64,000 nucleotides of DNA from Microbispora catharanthi (lineage in GTDB: Bacteria; Actinomycetota; Actinomycetes; Streptosporangiales; Streptosporangiaceae). Location: positions 52,657 to 116,656 of the forward strand of contig NZ_VDMA02000029.1 of assembly GCF_006334915.2 (NCBI RefSeq), read 5' to 3'. Below, piece after piece: positions 26,052 to 34,833 of this stretch. The translations under genes and the position numbers were made by a program. Below the pieces are notes generated by a model that was given only the letters and a program-made list of their open reading frames with translations, did no database searches and was not told the DNA's origin. Position 1 is the stretch's first letter. Every line of letters starts with the position of its first letter.

Positions 26052-28022
26052 ATGAGAGGACTGCGTACGGCTGCCGTGTTGGCCGCCGTGCTCGCGGGGC
26101 TGACGGCCGCGCCGGCCACGGCGAGCGCCGCGACCGGGGATTCCGGCTTCGTCAAACGCGTGGGCGCCCACCTCACGCTGAACGGCAAGCCCTTCCGCTT
26201 CGCCGGGGCCAACAACTACTACCTGATGTACAAGTCGCACGCGATGGTGGACGACGTGTTCGCCCGCGCGAAGGCCGCCGACCTGTCCGTGATCCGCAAC
26301 TGGGGGTCGCTGGACATCGGCGACCAGGACGGGTCCGACTCCATCCAGGGCAAGGCGGACGGCGTCTACTTCCACTACTGGGATGGGACCGGACCCGCCT
26401 ACAACGACGGGGCGGACGGCCTGGAGCACCTCGACTACGTGCTGTGGAAGGCCAGGCAGTCCGGGATCAAGCTGGTCATCCCGTTCGTCAACAACTGGAA
26501 CGCCTACGGCGGCATGGACCAGTACGTCCGCTGGGCCAAGGGCCAGTATCACGACGACTTCTACACGAACCCGACGATCAAGGGCTGGTTCAAGGACTGG
26601 ATCAGCCACCTGCTCAACCGGGTCAACACGCTGACCGGCGTCGCCTACAAGGACGACCCCACGATCATGGCCTGGGAGCTGGCCAACGAACCCCGGTGCA
26701 AGGGGTCGGGCAACTACCCGACCTCGCCCGGCTGCACCACGGCCACCGTCACGGCCTGGGCGGACGAGATGTCCCGGCACATCAAGTCGGTGGACGCCAG
26801 GCACCTGGTGGGCGCGGGTGACGAGGGCTTCTACTGCACCGATCCCGGTGGCTCCGACTGGACCGACAACTGCGGCGAGGGCGTGGACACCGTCGCACTG
26901 GCGAAGCTGCCGAAGATGGACCTGATGTCCCTGCACCTCTATCCGGACGGATGGGGCAAGGACGCCGCCTGGGGGACGACCTGGATCAAGAAGCACCTCG
27001 CCGACGGCCGCAGGATCGGCAAACCGGTGATGCTCGGCGAGTTCGGCCTGCTGAGCAAGGCCGAGCGCAACCCCGTCTACCGGGAGTGGACGGACGCGTT
27101 CGTGTCCGGCGGCGGCGCGGGCTTCCTGTACTGGCTGATCGCGGGCACGCAGGACGACGGCACGCTCTATCCCGACTACGACGGCTTCACCGTCTACTGC
27201 CCCGGCCCGGTGTGCACGACGATCACCAACGCCTCGGCGGCGATCCGCGGCAGGCCGCCGCTCTTCCCGCCGGTGGCCGACGACGACACGGCCGTCACGA
27301 CCTTCGGCACGCCGGTCACGGTGGACGCCACCGCCAACGACATCGCGTACCTCTCCAGGATCAGGCCGGAGACGCTCGACCTCGACCCGGCCACGGCGGG
27401 CCGCCAGGCGAGCCTGACGGTGACCGGCGGCACGTTCACCGCCGACGCGTCGGGGACGGTCGCCTTCACCCCCGCGGAGGGCTTCAGCGGCCGGGCCACG
27501 GCGACCTACCGGGTGCGTGACAGCCTGCTGCGGTGGTCCGGCACCGCCACGATCACGGTGACCGTCAAGCCTGACCCGGGCGCGGCGATCAGGCTGTTCT
27601 CCTTCGAGGACGGCGTGCAGGGCTGGGCGCCCGGCAACTGGCAGAGCGACGCCGGCGCGGTCGCCCAGTCCGCCGAGTGGGCCACCGACGGCACCCACGG
27701 GCTGCGGGTGGACGCGACCGGCGGCGGCTGGTTCGGCGCGGCCTTCCCCGAGCCCGTCGATCTGTCGGCCAAGGGCACGCTGAAGTACGACATCAGGACG
27801 GGGGCCGCGGGCACCTCGACCAGTGTCGCGCTGCAGACCGGCTCCGGCTGGGCCTGGTGCCAGTCCACCTGGGGCTGGCAGAACCAGGACGGCACGGGGA
27901 CGGTGGAGATCGACCTCACCTCGGCGATGTCCTGCACGACGGAGGACCTCAAGGACGTGCGTGGCATGTTCGTCTGGGTGAGCCCCGGCACCTTCCACAT
28001 CGACAACATCCGGGCCGAGTAG
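26052..28022 (+). CDS. Secreted GH5 endo-beta-mannanase with C-terminal binding module
   Basis: The 656-residue enzyme is exported: residues 1-27 form a Sec signal peptide ending ATASAA. A glycoside hydrolase family 5 catalytic domain follows (about 35-380) with the acid/base Glu213 in ELANEPRC and the nucleophile Glu330 in MLGEFGL, as in bacterial mannan endo-1,4-beta-mannosidases. A cadherin-like/Ig-like linker domain (about 395-495) and a C-terminal beta-sandwich carbohydrate-binding module (about 500-656, SFEDGVQGWAPGNW...) complete it. AAGGAG precedes the ATG. The ROK kinase upstream may phosphorylate released sugar. Confidence 0.9.
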   Translation: MRGLRTAAVLAAVLAGLTAAPATASAATGDSGFVKRVGAHLTLNGKPFRFAGANNYYLMYKSHAMVDDVFARAKAADLSVIRNWGSLDIGDQDGSDSIQGKADGVYFHYWDGTGPAYNDGADGLEHLDYVLWKARQSGIKLVIPFVNNWNAYGGMDQYVRWAKGQYHDDFYTNPTIKGWFKDWISHLLNRVNTLTGVAYKDDPTIMAWELANEPRCKGSGNYPTSPGCTTATVTAWADEMSRHIKSVDARHLVGAGDEGFYCTDPGGSDWTDNCGEGVDTVALAKLPKMDLMSLHLYPDGWGKDAAWGTTWIKKHLADGRRIGKPVMLGEFGLLSKAERNPVYREWTDAFVSGGGAGFLYWLIAGTQDDGTLYPDYDGFTVYCPGPVCTTITNASAAIRGRPPLFPPVADDDTAVTTFGTPVTVDATANDIAYLSRIRPETLDLDPATAGRQASLTVTGGTFTADASGTVAFTPAEGFSGRATATYRVRDSLLRWSGTATITVTVKPDPGAAIRLFSFEDGVQGWAPGNWQSDAGAVAQSAEWATDGTHGLRVDATGGGWFGAAFPEPVDLSAKGTLKYDIRTGAAGTSTSVALQTGSGWAWCQSTWGWQNQDGTGTVEIDLTSAMSCTTEDLKDVRGMFVWVSPGTFHIDNIRAE

Positions 28023-28033
28023 GGGGCGGAGCG

Positions 28034-28058
28034 GGCCCCGGCGCGGCGCGCCGGGGCC
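28034..28058. terminator. Hairpin terminator after mannanase gene
   Basis: An 11-bp perfect GC stem (28034-28044 with 28048-28058) and a three-base loop begin 12 bases after the stop codon. It isolates the mannanase from the PP2C module downstream. Confidence 0.65.
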
Positions 28059-28143
28059 GGAACACGACCCCGGCCCGTCGTCAGGCTGTCGATTTTGGGA
28101 CAAAGGTAGTCTGGAGCGACGAACAGGAATCGGGGGGCGCGGC

Positions 28144-28164
28144 CATGACGGGAACGCACGGGTG
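28144..28164 (+). other. Six-codon leader ORF overlapping the PP2C start
   Basis: An ATG at 28144 opens a six-codon frame (MTGTHG) whose TGA overlaps the GTG start of the phosphatase gene. A G-rich stretch upstream could act as its ribosome binding site. This arrangement would couple translation of the phosphatase to the leader, or reflect the true upstream start of initiation. Confidence 0.35.
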
Positions 28165-29754
28165 AAAGGCGCCGCAGGTTCGGCCGACCTGGTCCCCGAC
28201 CTCGTGGCGGCGCTGCTCGAAGGCAGCGGCGAGGGCATCGTGCTGTGCGACGCGGACGGCGTCGTGACGCTGGCCAACGCGGCGGCGGCCCGCCTGGTGC
28301 CGGGGGTCGAGCCGTGCCTGCCCGCACCCGCGCCGCTCGACTCCGTCCCGTCGGCCCCCGAGGGCCGGACCGTGATCCACGGCGGCCGGGCGATCCGGAT
28401 TCGCGCAAAGGCGGTCAGCGGCGGCCGGCTCGCCTGGTATCTCACCGACCTGAGCGCGGCGCGGCGCACCGAGTTCCTGCTGGAGGCCGGCCGCCGCCTG
28501 TCCGCCTCGCTCAACCCGCACCGGTGCGCCCGGGCCGCGACGGAGCTGGGCGCCGAATTCCTGTCCGACATGGCGATCGTGCTGCTGCCGCCCACCTCCC
28601 GCCGCCGGATGGAGTGGGTGCGCGCCGTCTCCGGCCGGTACGGCCCGGAGGAGGGCGCCCTGCCGGCCGCAGCGGCGGCGGAGGTGCCCGGCCTGACCGA
28701 CGCGCTCGCGGGCCTGCGGCACGGCGTCGCAGGACAACAGGACCCGGGCGGCGCGCCGGACTGGCTGCTGCCGGAGGGGTTCGGTCCGGCCGGCCACCTG
28801 CTGGTGCTCCCGCTGCCCGGCAACGGCGTGCCCGCCGGGGCGATCGCGCTCGCCCGCCGCGCCGGACGGCCGCCGTTCGACGACGACGACCAGATGATGG
28901 CGCGCGACCTCGCCACCCGGGCCGGCGCCGCGATCTCGGCGGCATCCCTGTTCCGGGAGCAGAGCACGATCAACGCCATCCTCACCGGCGACCTGCTGCC
29001 GCCCGAGCTGCCGGAGATCGAGGGCATGCGGGTGGCCGGTCGGCTGCGGGCCTCGCAGCAGGCGGGCGCCATCGGCGGCGACTTCTACGACGTCTACCTG
29101 CCCGACGCGGCGCCCGACAGCGGGATCGTGGAGCGGCCGCCGCTGGTCATCCTGGGCGACGTCTGCGGCAAGGGCGCCCGCGCGGCGGTCCTGGCCGGCC
29201 AGGTCCGTCACAGCCTGCGCACGCTGCTGCTGCTGGAAAGCCGTCCCGACCGGCTGCTCGAACTGCTCAACCGGTCGCTGCTCGCCTCCCCGTCGCCGAA
29301 CTCCTTCGTCACGATGATCCTCGCCGCGCTGCGGACCGCACCCGGAGATCATGTGCTGGTCGACCTGGCCGTGGCCGGGCACCCGGCGCCGCTGGTCCTG
29401 CGCCGGGACGGCACGGTGGAGGAGGTCGCCGTCCGGGGTTCCATCCTCGGCGCGTTGAAGAAGATCAGCCTGTGGCCCGTCACACTCGACCTGGCGCCCG
29501 GCGAGGTGTGCCTGCTGTACAGCGACGGCATCACCGAGGCGTTCGGCGGCCCGAGCGGCCGGGAGATGTTCGGCGAGGAACGGCTGAGGGAGGCGCTGGC
29601 GACCTGCGCCGGAATGCCGGTCGAGGCCCTGGTGGAGCGGCTGGAGCAGCTCAGCACCGAGTGGCTGGGCGGCGGCCCGGGCGGCGGCGGGCAGCAGGAC
29701 GACCGCGCCCTGCTCGCCGTACGCGCGGGGACGGGACGGACGGAGACATCGTGA
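28162..29754 (+). CDS. PAS/GAF-domain PP2C (SpoIIE/RsbU-type) phosphatase
   Basis: A 530-residue signalling phosphatase. The order is a PAS-like domain (about 10-90), a GAF-like domain (about 100-265) and a PP2C-type SpoIIE domain (about 290-525). Metal-binding residues are visible in AIGGDFYDVY, ILGDVCGKG and YSDGITEAFGG, with the closing QQDDRALLAVR block. Such enzymes dephosphorylate STAS-domain anti-sigma factor antagonists. Its TGA overlaps the ATG of the B12-binding gene, and a STAS gene ends the operon, so substrate and regulator are probably encoded with it. No HATPase-type anti-sigma kinase is in the window. Confidence 0.9.
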   Translation: MKGAAGSADLVPDLVAALLEGSGEGIVLCDADGVVTLANAAAARLVPGVEPCLPAPAPLDSVPSAPEGRTVIHGGRAIRIRAKAVSGGRLAWYLTDLSAARRTEFLLEAGRRLSASLNPHRCARAATELGAEFLSDMAIVLLPPTSRRRMEWVRAVSGRYGPEEGALPAAAAAEVPGLTDALAGLRHGVAGQQDPGGAPDWLLPEGFGPAGHLLVLPLPGNGVPAGAIALARRAGRPPFDDDDQMMARDLATRAGAAISAASLFREQSTINAILTGDLLPPELPEIEGMRVAGRLRASQQAGAIGGDFYDVYLPDAAPDSGIVERPPLVILGDVCGKGARAAVLAGQVRHSLRTLLLLESRPDRLLELLNRSLLASPSPNSFVTMILAALRTAPGDHVLVDLAVAGHPAPLVLRRDGTVEEVAVRGSILGALKKISLWPVTLDLAPGEVCLLYSDGITEAFGGPSGREMFGEERLREALATCAGMPVEALVERLEQLSTEWLGGGPGGGGQQDDRALLAVRAGTGRTETS

Positions 29755-30815
29755 TGAGTCAGGACCTGGAGGCCGCCACCGGGCGCTACCTGGACCTGAT
29801 CGGCCGGGCCGACGAGTACGGCGCGGTCGACCTGGTCCTGGGCCTGATCGACGAGGGCGTCCCCGCCGAGGACGTGCTGCTGCGGATCGTCGCCCCGGGC
29901 CAGCGCCGGGTGGGCGAGCTGTGGGCGTCGAACGAGTGGTCGGTGGCGCGCGAGCACGGAGCGACCGCGGTCAGCGAGCGCGTGGTGGCCGCCGTCAGCG
30001 GGCGCGTCCGGCCCACGGCGACCCGCGGCCGGGTGGCCGTCGCCTGCGCCGACGGCGAGTATCACGCGCTGCCCACCCGCATCATGGCGGAGGTGCTTCG
30101 GCTGCGGGGATGGCACGTCGACTTCCTGGGGGCCAGCGTGCCCGGCCCGCACCTGATCACGCACCTGCACCAGACGGGGCCCGAGGTGGTCGCGCTCGGC
30201 TGCACGCTGCCGACCCGGCTGCCCCGCGCGCACGCCACCATCGCGGCCTGCCAGGCCGTGGGCATCCCCGTGCTCGCCGGTGGGGCCGGGTTCGGCGTCG
30301 ACGGCCGCTTCGCCCGCCTGCTCGGCGCGGACGCGTGGGCGCCCACCGCCGACGCGGCGGCCGACCGGCTCGCCGCCGGGCTGCCGTCCTTCCCCGCCGC
30401 CCACGACGGCCACGGCGACGCCGCGGTTCATTTCGGTGGCGAGGAGTACGCGTACCTGACCCGGCACCGCGCCGACCTGCTGGCCCGCGTCATGGACACG
30501 CTCAAGGAGGCGTACGCCCCGATGGGCGGCTACAGCGCGCGGCAACTGGAGCACACCGCCGAGGATCTCGGTTATATCGCCGACTTCCTGATCGCCGCGT
30601 TGTACGTCCACGACGCCGCGCTGTTCACCGATTTCGTCACCTGGACCTGCCAGGTGCTGGCGGCCAGGAAGGTGCCTGCGGAGTCCGTCGTGCTCGGGCT
30701 GCGTGTTTTCCATGACGTACTGACAGACTGCCCCCACGCCCGGGCGCTGCTGAACGAGGGCGTCGCCGCGGCACGGACGTGCTGTGCGGATCAGCGAACA
30801 GAGACGAGCGTCTGA
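29754..30815 (+). CDS. Stand-alone B12-binding protein of CarH photoreceptor type
   Basis: The 353-residue protein starts with a four-helix bundle (about 1-85) that has the exact W-x9-E-H signature of CarH/LitR light sensors: Trp57, Glu67 and His68 in ELWASNEWSVAREHG. The Rossmann-like cobalamin domain (about 90-205) has the lower-ligand His104 in ADGEYHALP. There is no MerR DNA-binding domain. Residues about 225-353 form an additional all-helical domain that I do not recognise. Gene overlaps on both sides place it between a PP2C phosphatase and a STAS protein, so it may control a partner switch by light or by adenosylcobalamin (inference). Confidence 0.88.
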   Translation: MSQDLEAATGRYLDLIGRADEYGAVDLVLGLIDEGVPAEDVLLRIVAPGQRRVGELWASNEWSVAREHGATAVSERVVAAVSGRVRPTATRGRVAVACADGEYHALPTRIMAEVLRLRGWHVDFLGASVPGPHLITHLHQTGPEVVALGCTLPTRLPRAHATIAACQAVGIPVLAGGAGFGVDGRFARLLGADAWAPTADAAADRLAAGLPSFPAAHDGHGDAAVHFGGEEYAYLTRHRADLLARVMDTLKEAYAPMGGYSARQLEHTAEDLGYIADFLIAALYVHDAALFTDFVTWTCQVLAARKVPAESVVLGLRVFHDVLTDCPHARALLNEGVAAARTCCADQRTETSV

Positions 30816-31141
30816 TGCAGGACACGCCCCCGTTGCAGGTCGAGTCGCTCACTCCCGAGCCCGGCGCGGCCCGCCTGGTGATGACCGGCGAGCTCGACTA
30901 CACCACCGCGCAGGACGCGTCCGCCGAGGTGGCCAAGACGCTCGCAGAAGGCGTCGACGTGCTCGAATTCGACCTGGCGGGGCTGAACTTCATCGACTCA
31001 TCCGGCATGGCCGTCGTGATGAACGCCTACAGTGACGCGGAGGAGCGCGGGACGGCCTTCCGGATCGTCGCCCTCACCCCCTACCTGCGCCATCTGATCG
31101 AGGTCGTCGCCCTCGACGACGTGCTCGACCTGCCCGGCTGA
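30815..31141 (+). CDS. STAS-domain anti-sigma factor antagonist
   Basis: A 108-residue single STAS domain of the SpoIIAA/RsbV type. The phosphorylation loop is NFIDSSGMAVVM with Asp61-Ser62-Ser63. In the phosphorylated state such proteins are inactive; PP2C enzymes reactivate them so that they can bind an anti-sigma kinase. The start overlaps the stop of the B12-binding gene. It is the last gene of the module, and the next gene, hypF, begins 12 bases later. Confidence 0.92.
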   Translation: MQDTPPLQVESLTPEPGAARLVMTGELDYTTAQDASAEVAKTLAEGVDVLEFDLAGLNFIDSSGMAVVMNAYSDAEERGTAFRIVALTPYLRHLIEVVALDDVLDLPG

Positions 31142-31153
31142 GACAATGGGCAG

Positions 31154-33412
31154 GTGAGCAGGCGTGCCGTCGCCGTCCGGGTCGAGGGGATCGTGCAGGG
31201 GGTCGGCTTCCGGCCCTTCGTGTACGGCCTGGCCATGCGGCTCGGCCTCGCCGGGCTGGTCGGCAACGACGAGCGCGGAGTCTTCATCGAGGTCGAGGGC
31301 GGCAGCGCGCTGGTCGAGGAGTTCCTCGCCGCGCTGACCGGCGACCCGCCGCCGCTGGCGGTCATCGAGCGGATCAGCACGGGCCCCGCGCCCGTCACCG
31401 GCCGCAGGACCTTCGTGATCGCGCCGAGCGCGGCCGGCGGGGACCGGCACGCGCTCGTCTCGCCGGACACGGCGACCTGCGACGCCTGCCTGCGCGACCT
31501 GACCGACCCGGCCGACCGCAGGTGCGGCTACGCCTTCACCAACTGCACCGGCTGCGGCCCGCGCTTCACCATCGTCCGCGACGTGCCCTACGACCGGGCC
31601 AACACGACGATGGCCGGTTTCCCGATGTGCGCGGACTGCGCCCGGGAATACCACGACCCCGCCGACCGGCGCTTCCACGCCCAGCCCGTGTGCTGCCCCG
31701 CCTGCGGGCCCTCGCTGCGCTTCGCCGGCCCCGTCGGCGGCGGCGACCCGCTGGAGCGGGCCGTGCGGCTGCTGCGGGAGGGCGGCGTGCTGGCGGTCAA
31801 GGGACTCGGCGGCTATCACCTGGCTGCGCTCGCGGCGGACGAGCCCGCCGTGGCGGCGCTGCGATCCCGCAAGCATCGCGAGGACAAGCCCTTCGCGGTG
31901 ATGGCGGGCGACGCGGCCGCGGTGCGGCGGCTGTGCGTGGTGGACCCGGCCGAGGAGCGCCTGCTGACCGGTTGCGCCCGCCCCGTCGTGCTGCTGCGGC
32001 GCCTGCCTGGCGCGTCCGTCGCGCCGTCCGTAGCGCCGGGCAACCGGTGGCTGGGCGTGCTGCTGCCCTACACCCCGCTGCACCATCTGCTGCTCCGGGC
32101 GCTGGGCCGGCCCATCGTGCTGACCAGCGGCAACGTCTCCGACGAGCCCATCGCCTACCGGGACGACGACGCTCTGGAACGGCTCGGCGGCATCGCCGAC
32201 GCCTTCCTCACCCACGACCGCCCCATCCACATCCGTACGGACGACTCGGTCGTACGGGTCTTCCGGGGCCGCGACCTGCCGATCAGGCGGTCGCGGGGAT
32301 ACGTGCCGCACCCGCTGCCGCTCGCCCGGGCGGCCCGCCGGCCCGTGCTCGCCTGCGGCGCCGAGCTGAAGCACACGTTCTGCCTGGTCAAGGATGACCG
32401 TGCGTTCGTCTCCCACCACATCGGCGACCTGGAGAACTACGAGACCCTGCGGTCGTTCACCGAGGGCGTCGAGCACTTCCGGCGGCTGTTCGACATCACG
32501 CCCGAGGTGGTCGCCCACGACCTGCACCCCGAATATCTGTCCACGAAGTGGGCCCTCGATCAGGACGCGGACCTCATCGGCGTGCAGCACCACCACGCCC
32601 ACGTCGCCTCCTGCCTGGCGGACAACGGCGTCGCCGGGCCGGTCGCAGGAGTGGCCTTCGACGGCCTCGGCTACGGCTCGGACGGCACGTTGTGGGGCGG
32701 CGAGTTCCTCGTCGCCGACCTGGCCGGCTTCGAACGGGCGGGCCACCTGACGCCGGTGCCGATGCCCGGGGGCGCGACCGCGATCCGACAGCCCTGGCGC
32801 ATGGCGGCCGCCTACCTCGATCTCGCCTACGACGGAGACGTCCCCGAGGACCTGGACGTCGTACGCCGCAACGCCGGGCAGTGGGCGGCCGTCGTCGCGC
32901 TGGCCCGCCGGGGCGGGAACGCGCCCCCCACCTCCAGCATGGGCCGCCTGTTCGACGCGGTGGCGGCGATCGCGGGCGTCCGCGACACGATCACCTACGA
33001 GGGCCAGGCGGCGGTCGAGTTCGAGCAGCTCGCCGACCCCGCGGTGGACGACGCCTATCCCTGCGGCCTCGTTTCCTCGGGCACGCGGTTCGCCGTCCCG
33101 GGCGCGGAGCTGGTCCGCGCGGTCGCCGACGACCTGCGCGCGGGTGTCCCGCGCGACGTCGTCGCCGCGCGGTTCCACAACGCGGTGGCCGGGATCGTGG
33201 CCGCCGGATGCGCGTGGATCCGTCACGCCACGGGCCTGTCCACGGTGGCCCTGTCGGGCGGCGTGTTCCAGAACCTGCTGCTGCTCGGCCGGGCCGTGAC
33301 CCTGCTGGAGGAGCGCGGCTTCACGGTGCTCACCCACCACCGCGTCCCCCCGAACGACGGCGGCGTCAGCCTCGGTCAGGCCGCCGTCGCCGCCGCCCGC
33401 GACACGACCTAG
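31154..33412 (+). CDS. hypF: Carbamoyltransferase HypF, [NiFe]-hydrogenase maturation
   Basis: HypF makes the thiocarbamate on HypE that becomes the cyanide ligands of the [NiFe] centre. The 752-residue protein has all four parts in order: an acylphosphatase domain (EGIVQGVGFRPFVYGLA), two C4 zinc-finger-like repeats (CDACLRD...CTGC and CADCAREY...CCPAC), a YrdC-like domain, and a Kae1-like C-terminal domain with the HHHAH metal motif (about residue 479). The start is a GTG. It is on the opposite strand to the other hyp genes and converges on them. Confidence 0.95.
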   Translation: MSRRAVAVRVEGIVQGVGFRPFVYGLAMRLGLAGLVGNDERGVFIEVEGGSALVEEFLAALTGDPPPLAVIERISTGPAPVTGRRTFVIAPSAAGGDRHALVSPDTATCDACLRDLTDPADRRCGYAFTNCTGCGPRFTIVRDVPYDRANTTMAGFPMCADCAREYHDPADRRFHAQPVCCPACGPSLRFAGPVGGGDPLERAVRLLREGGVLAVKGLGGYHLAALAADEPAVAALRSRKHREDKPFAVMAGDAAAVRRLCVVDPAEERLLTGCARPVVLLRRLPGASVAPSVAPGNRWLGVLLPYTPLHHLLLRALGRPIVLTSGNVSDEPIAYRDDDALERLGGIADAFLTHDRPIHIRTDDSVVRVFRGRDLPIRRSRGYVPHPLPLARAARRPVLACGAELKHTFCLVKDDRAFVSHHIGDLENYETLRSFTEGVEHFRRLFDITPEVVAHDLHPEYLSTKWALDQDADLIGVQHHHAHVASCLADNGVAGPVAGVAFDGLGYGSDGTLWGGEFLVADLAGFERAGHLTPVPMPGGATAIRQPWRMAAAYLDLAYDGDVPEDLDVVRRNAGQWAAVVALARRGGNAPPTSSMGRLFDAVAAIAGVRDTITYEGQAAVEFEQLADPAVDDAYPCGLVSSGTRFAVPGAELVRAVADDLRAGVPRDVVAARFHNAVAGIVAAGCAWIRHATGLSTVALSGGVFQNLLLLGRAVTLLEERGFTVLTHHRVPPNDGGVSLGQAAVAAARDTT

Positions 33413-33732
33413 CCGCCCTGGTCGCCCGCGGGCAGCGGCGGGCTCTCCTCGTCGATGGGCCCCTCCGGTGCGATGCCGGTGGAGTCCTCGAGGGTCGAGC
33501 GGCCGTGCGGACGGTCGGTCTTGCCCTTCACGCCCGCCTGGTCACGGCCGGGTTCCTGCTTCTGCTTGGCGAGCTCCTCACCGCCCCGGGTGAGCGTCTC
33601 GCCCGCGGTCACGCCCGTCTCCTCCTCGGCGGACGGCTTCCGCCCGGGTCCGGGCTCGCCCGCGGCCTCCGGCCGGAACGCCAGGTCGCCCGCCCGCTTG
33701 GCCTCGGTGTCCGGTCGTTCGGTTTCACTCAT
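33409..33732 (-). CDS. Small acidic disordered protein
   Basis: A 107-residue, very hydrophilic protein rich in Glu, Gly, Pro and Lys (for example RKPSAEEETGVTAGETL). It has no hydrophobic core, signal or cysteine, so it is probably disordered. The sequence resembles no family I know. It overlaps the end of hypF by four bases and follows hypE by 18 bases on the same strand, so it may be the last gene of the hydrogenase operon. Confidence 0.5.
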   Translation of the reverse strand: MSETERPDTEAKRAGDLAFRPEAAGEPGPGRKPSAEEETGVTAGETLTRGGEELAKQKQEPGRDQAGVKGKTDRPHGRSTLEDSTGIAPEGPIDEESPPLPAGDQGG

Positions 33733-33750
33733 GATGAAGTCACCTCCCGG

Positions 33751-34833
33751 TCAGCAGATCCGCGGCAGCGGGTCGCCGACCAGCACGTCGATGATCCGGG
33801 TGCCGCCGAAGGCGGTCTTCAGCAGCACCAGGCCCGGGGGATCGTCCCGGACGCGGCCGACGATCGCGGCGCCCGCGCCGAGCGGGTGGCCCCGCAGCGC
33901 GGCGAGCGCGGATTCGGCCGCGTCCCCGTCCACGACCGCGACCATCCGGCCCTCGCAGGCGACGTAGAGCGGGTCGATGCCCAGCAGCTCACAGGCCCCG
34001 CGTACGGGCGGCCGTACGGGCACGGCGTCCTCCTCGACCACGACGGCGACGCCGGCGGCGCGGGCGATCTCGTTCAGTATCGTCGCGACGCCGCCCCGGG
34101 TCGCGTCCCGCAGGCACCGAACTTCCTCGCCGACAGCGGCCTGGAGGGCGGCGACCAGGCCGTTGAGGGGAGCGGTGTCCGACGTCACGTCGGCCTCGAT
34201 GTCCAGCTCGCCCCGCGCCAGCATGATCGTGACACCGTGCTCGCCGACCGGGCCGGACACGAGGACGGCGTCACCGGGACGGGCGTGTGCGACGCCGAGG
34301 CGCGCGTCCCGCTCCAGCAGTCCCACGCCGGCCGTGGTGACGTAGCAGCCGTCGGCCTTGCCGCGCTGCACCACCTTGGTGTCCCCGGTCACGATCGACA
34401 CCTCCGCCGCCGCGGCGGCCCGCGCCATCGACGCGCTGATGCGCCGCAGGTCCTCGACCGGGAACCCCTCCTCGAGGACGAAGCCGGCCGACAGGTACAG
34501 CGGCCGGGCCCCGCACACCGACAGGTCGTTCACGGTCCCGTTGACGGCGAGGTCGCCGATGTCGCCGCCGGGGAAGAACAGCGGGGAGACCACGTAGGAG
34601 TCGGTCGTGAACGCGAGCCGCGCGCCGCCCGCGCCGAACACCGCGCCGTCCTCCAACGGCTCGAGCAGCGGGTTGCGGAACGCGTCGAGGAAGACCGCCT
34701 CGATCAGGGTCTGGGTCGCCTTGCCGCCGGCGCCGTGGGCCATCGTGATGCGCTCCTCGCGCACGCGGGCCTTCCGCTGCCGGGCGCGGTCGATGCGTTC
34801 GAGAACCTGCTGCTCACGGGTCGTCTCTGTCAC
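33751..34833 (-). CDS. hypE: Hydrogenase maturation protein HypE
   Basis: HypE dehydrates the thiocarbamate delivered by HypF to a thiocyanate on its C-terminal cysteine. The 360-residue protein belongs to the AIR synthase/PurM fold (MAHGAGGKATQTLIEAVFLD, then FTTDSYVVSPLFFPGGDIG). It ends in PRIC, with the essential C-terminal Cys360. The GTG start at 34833 has GGGAGG upstream and overlaps the hypD stop, indicating coupling. Confidence 0.95.
   Translation of the reverse strand: MTETTREQQVLERIDRARQRKARVREERITMAHGAGGKATQTLIEAVFLDAFRNPLLEPLEDGAVFGAGGARLAFTTDSYVVSPLFFPGGDIGDLAVNGTVNDLSVCGARPLYLSAGFVLEEGFPVEDLRRISASMARAAAAAEVSIVTGDTKVVQRGKADGCYVTTAGVGLLERDARLGVAHARPGDAVLVSGPVGEHGVTIMLARGELDIEADVTSDTAPLNGLVAALQAAVGEEVRCLRDATRGGVATILNEIARAAGVAVVVEEDAVPVRPPVRGACELLGIDPLYVACEGRMVAVVDGDAAESALAALRGHPLGAGAAIVGRVRDDPPGLVLLKTAFGGTRIIDVLVGDPLPRIC

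Noticed and set aside
28081..29382. 433-codon minus-strand frame opposite the PP2C gene
   Set aside because: Shadow without motifs; PP2C metal-binding motifs are on the plus strand.
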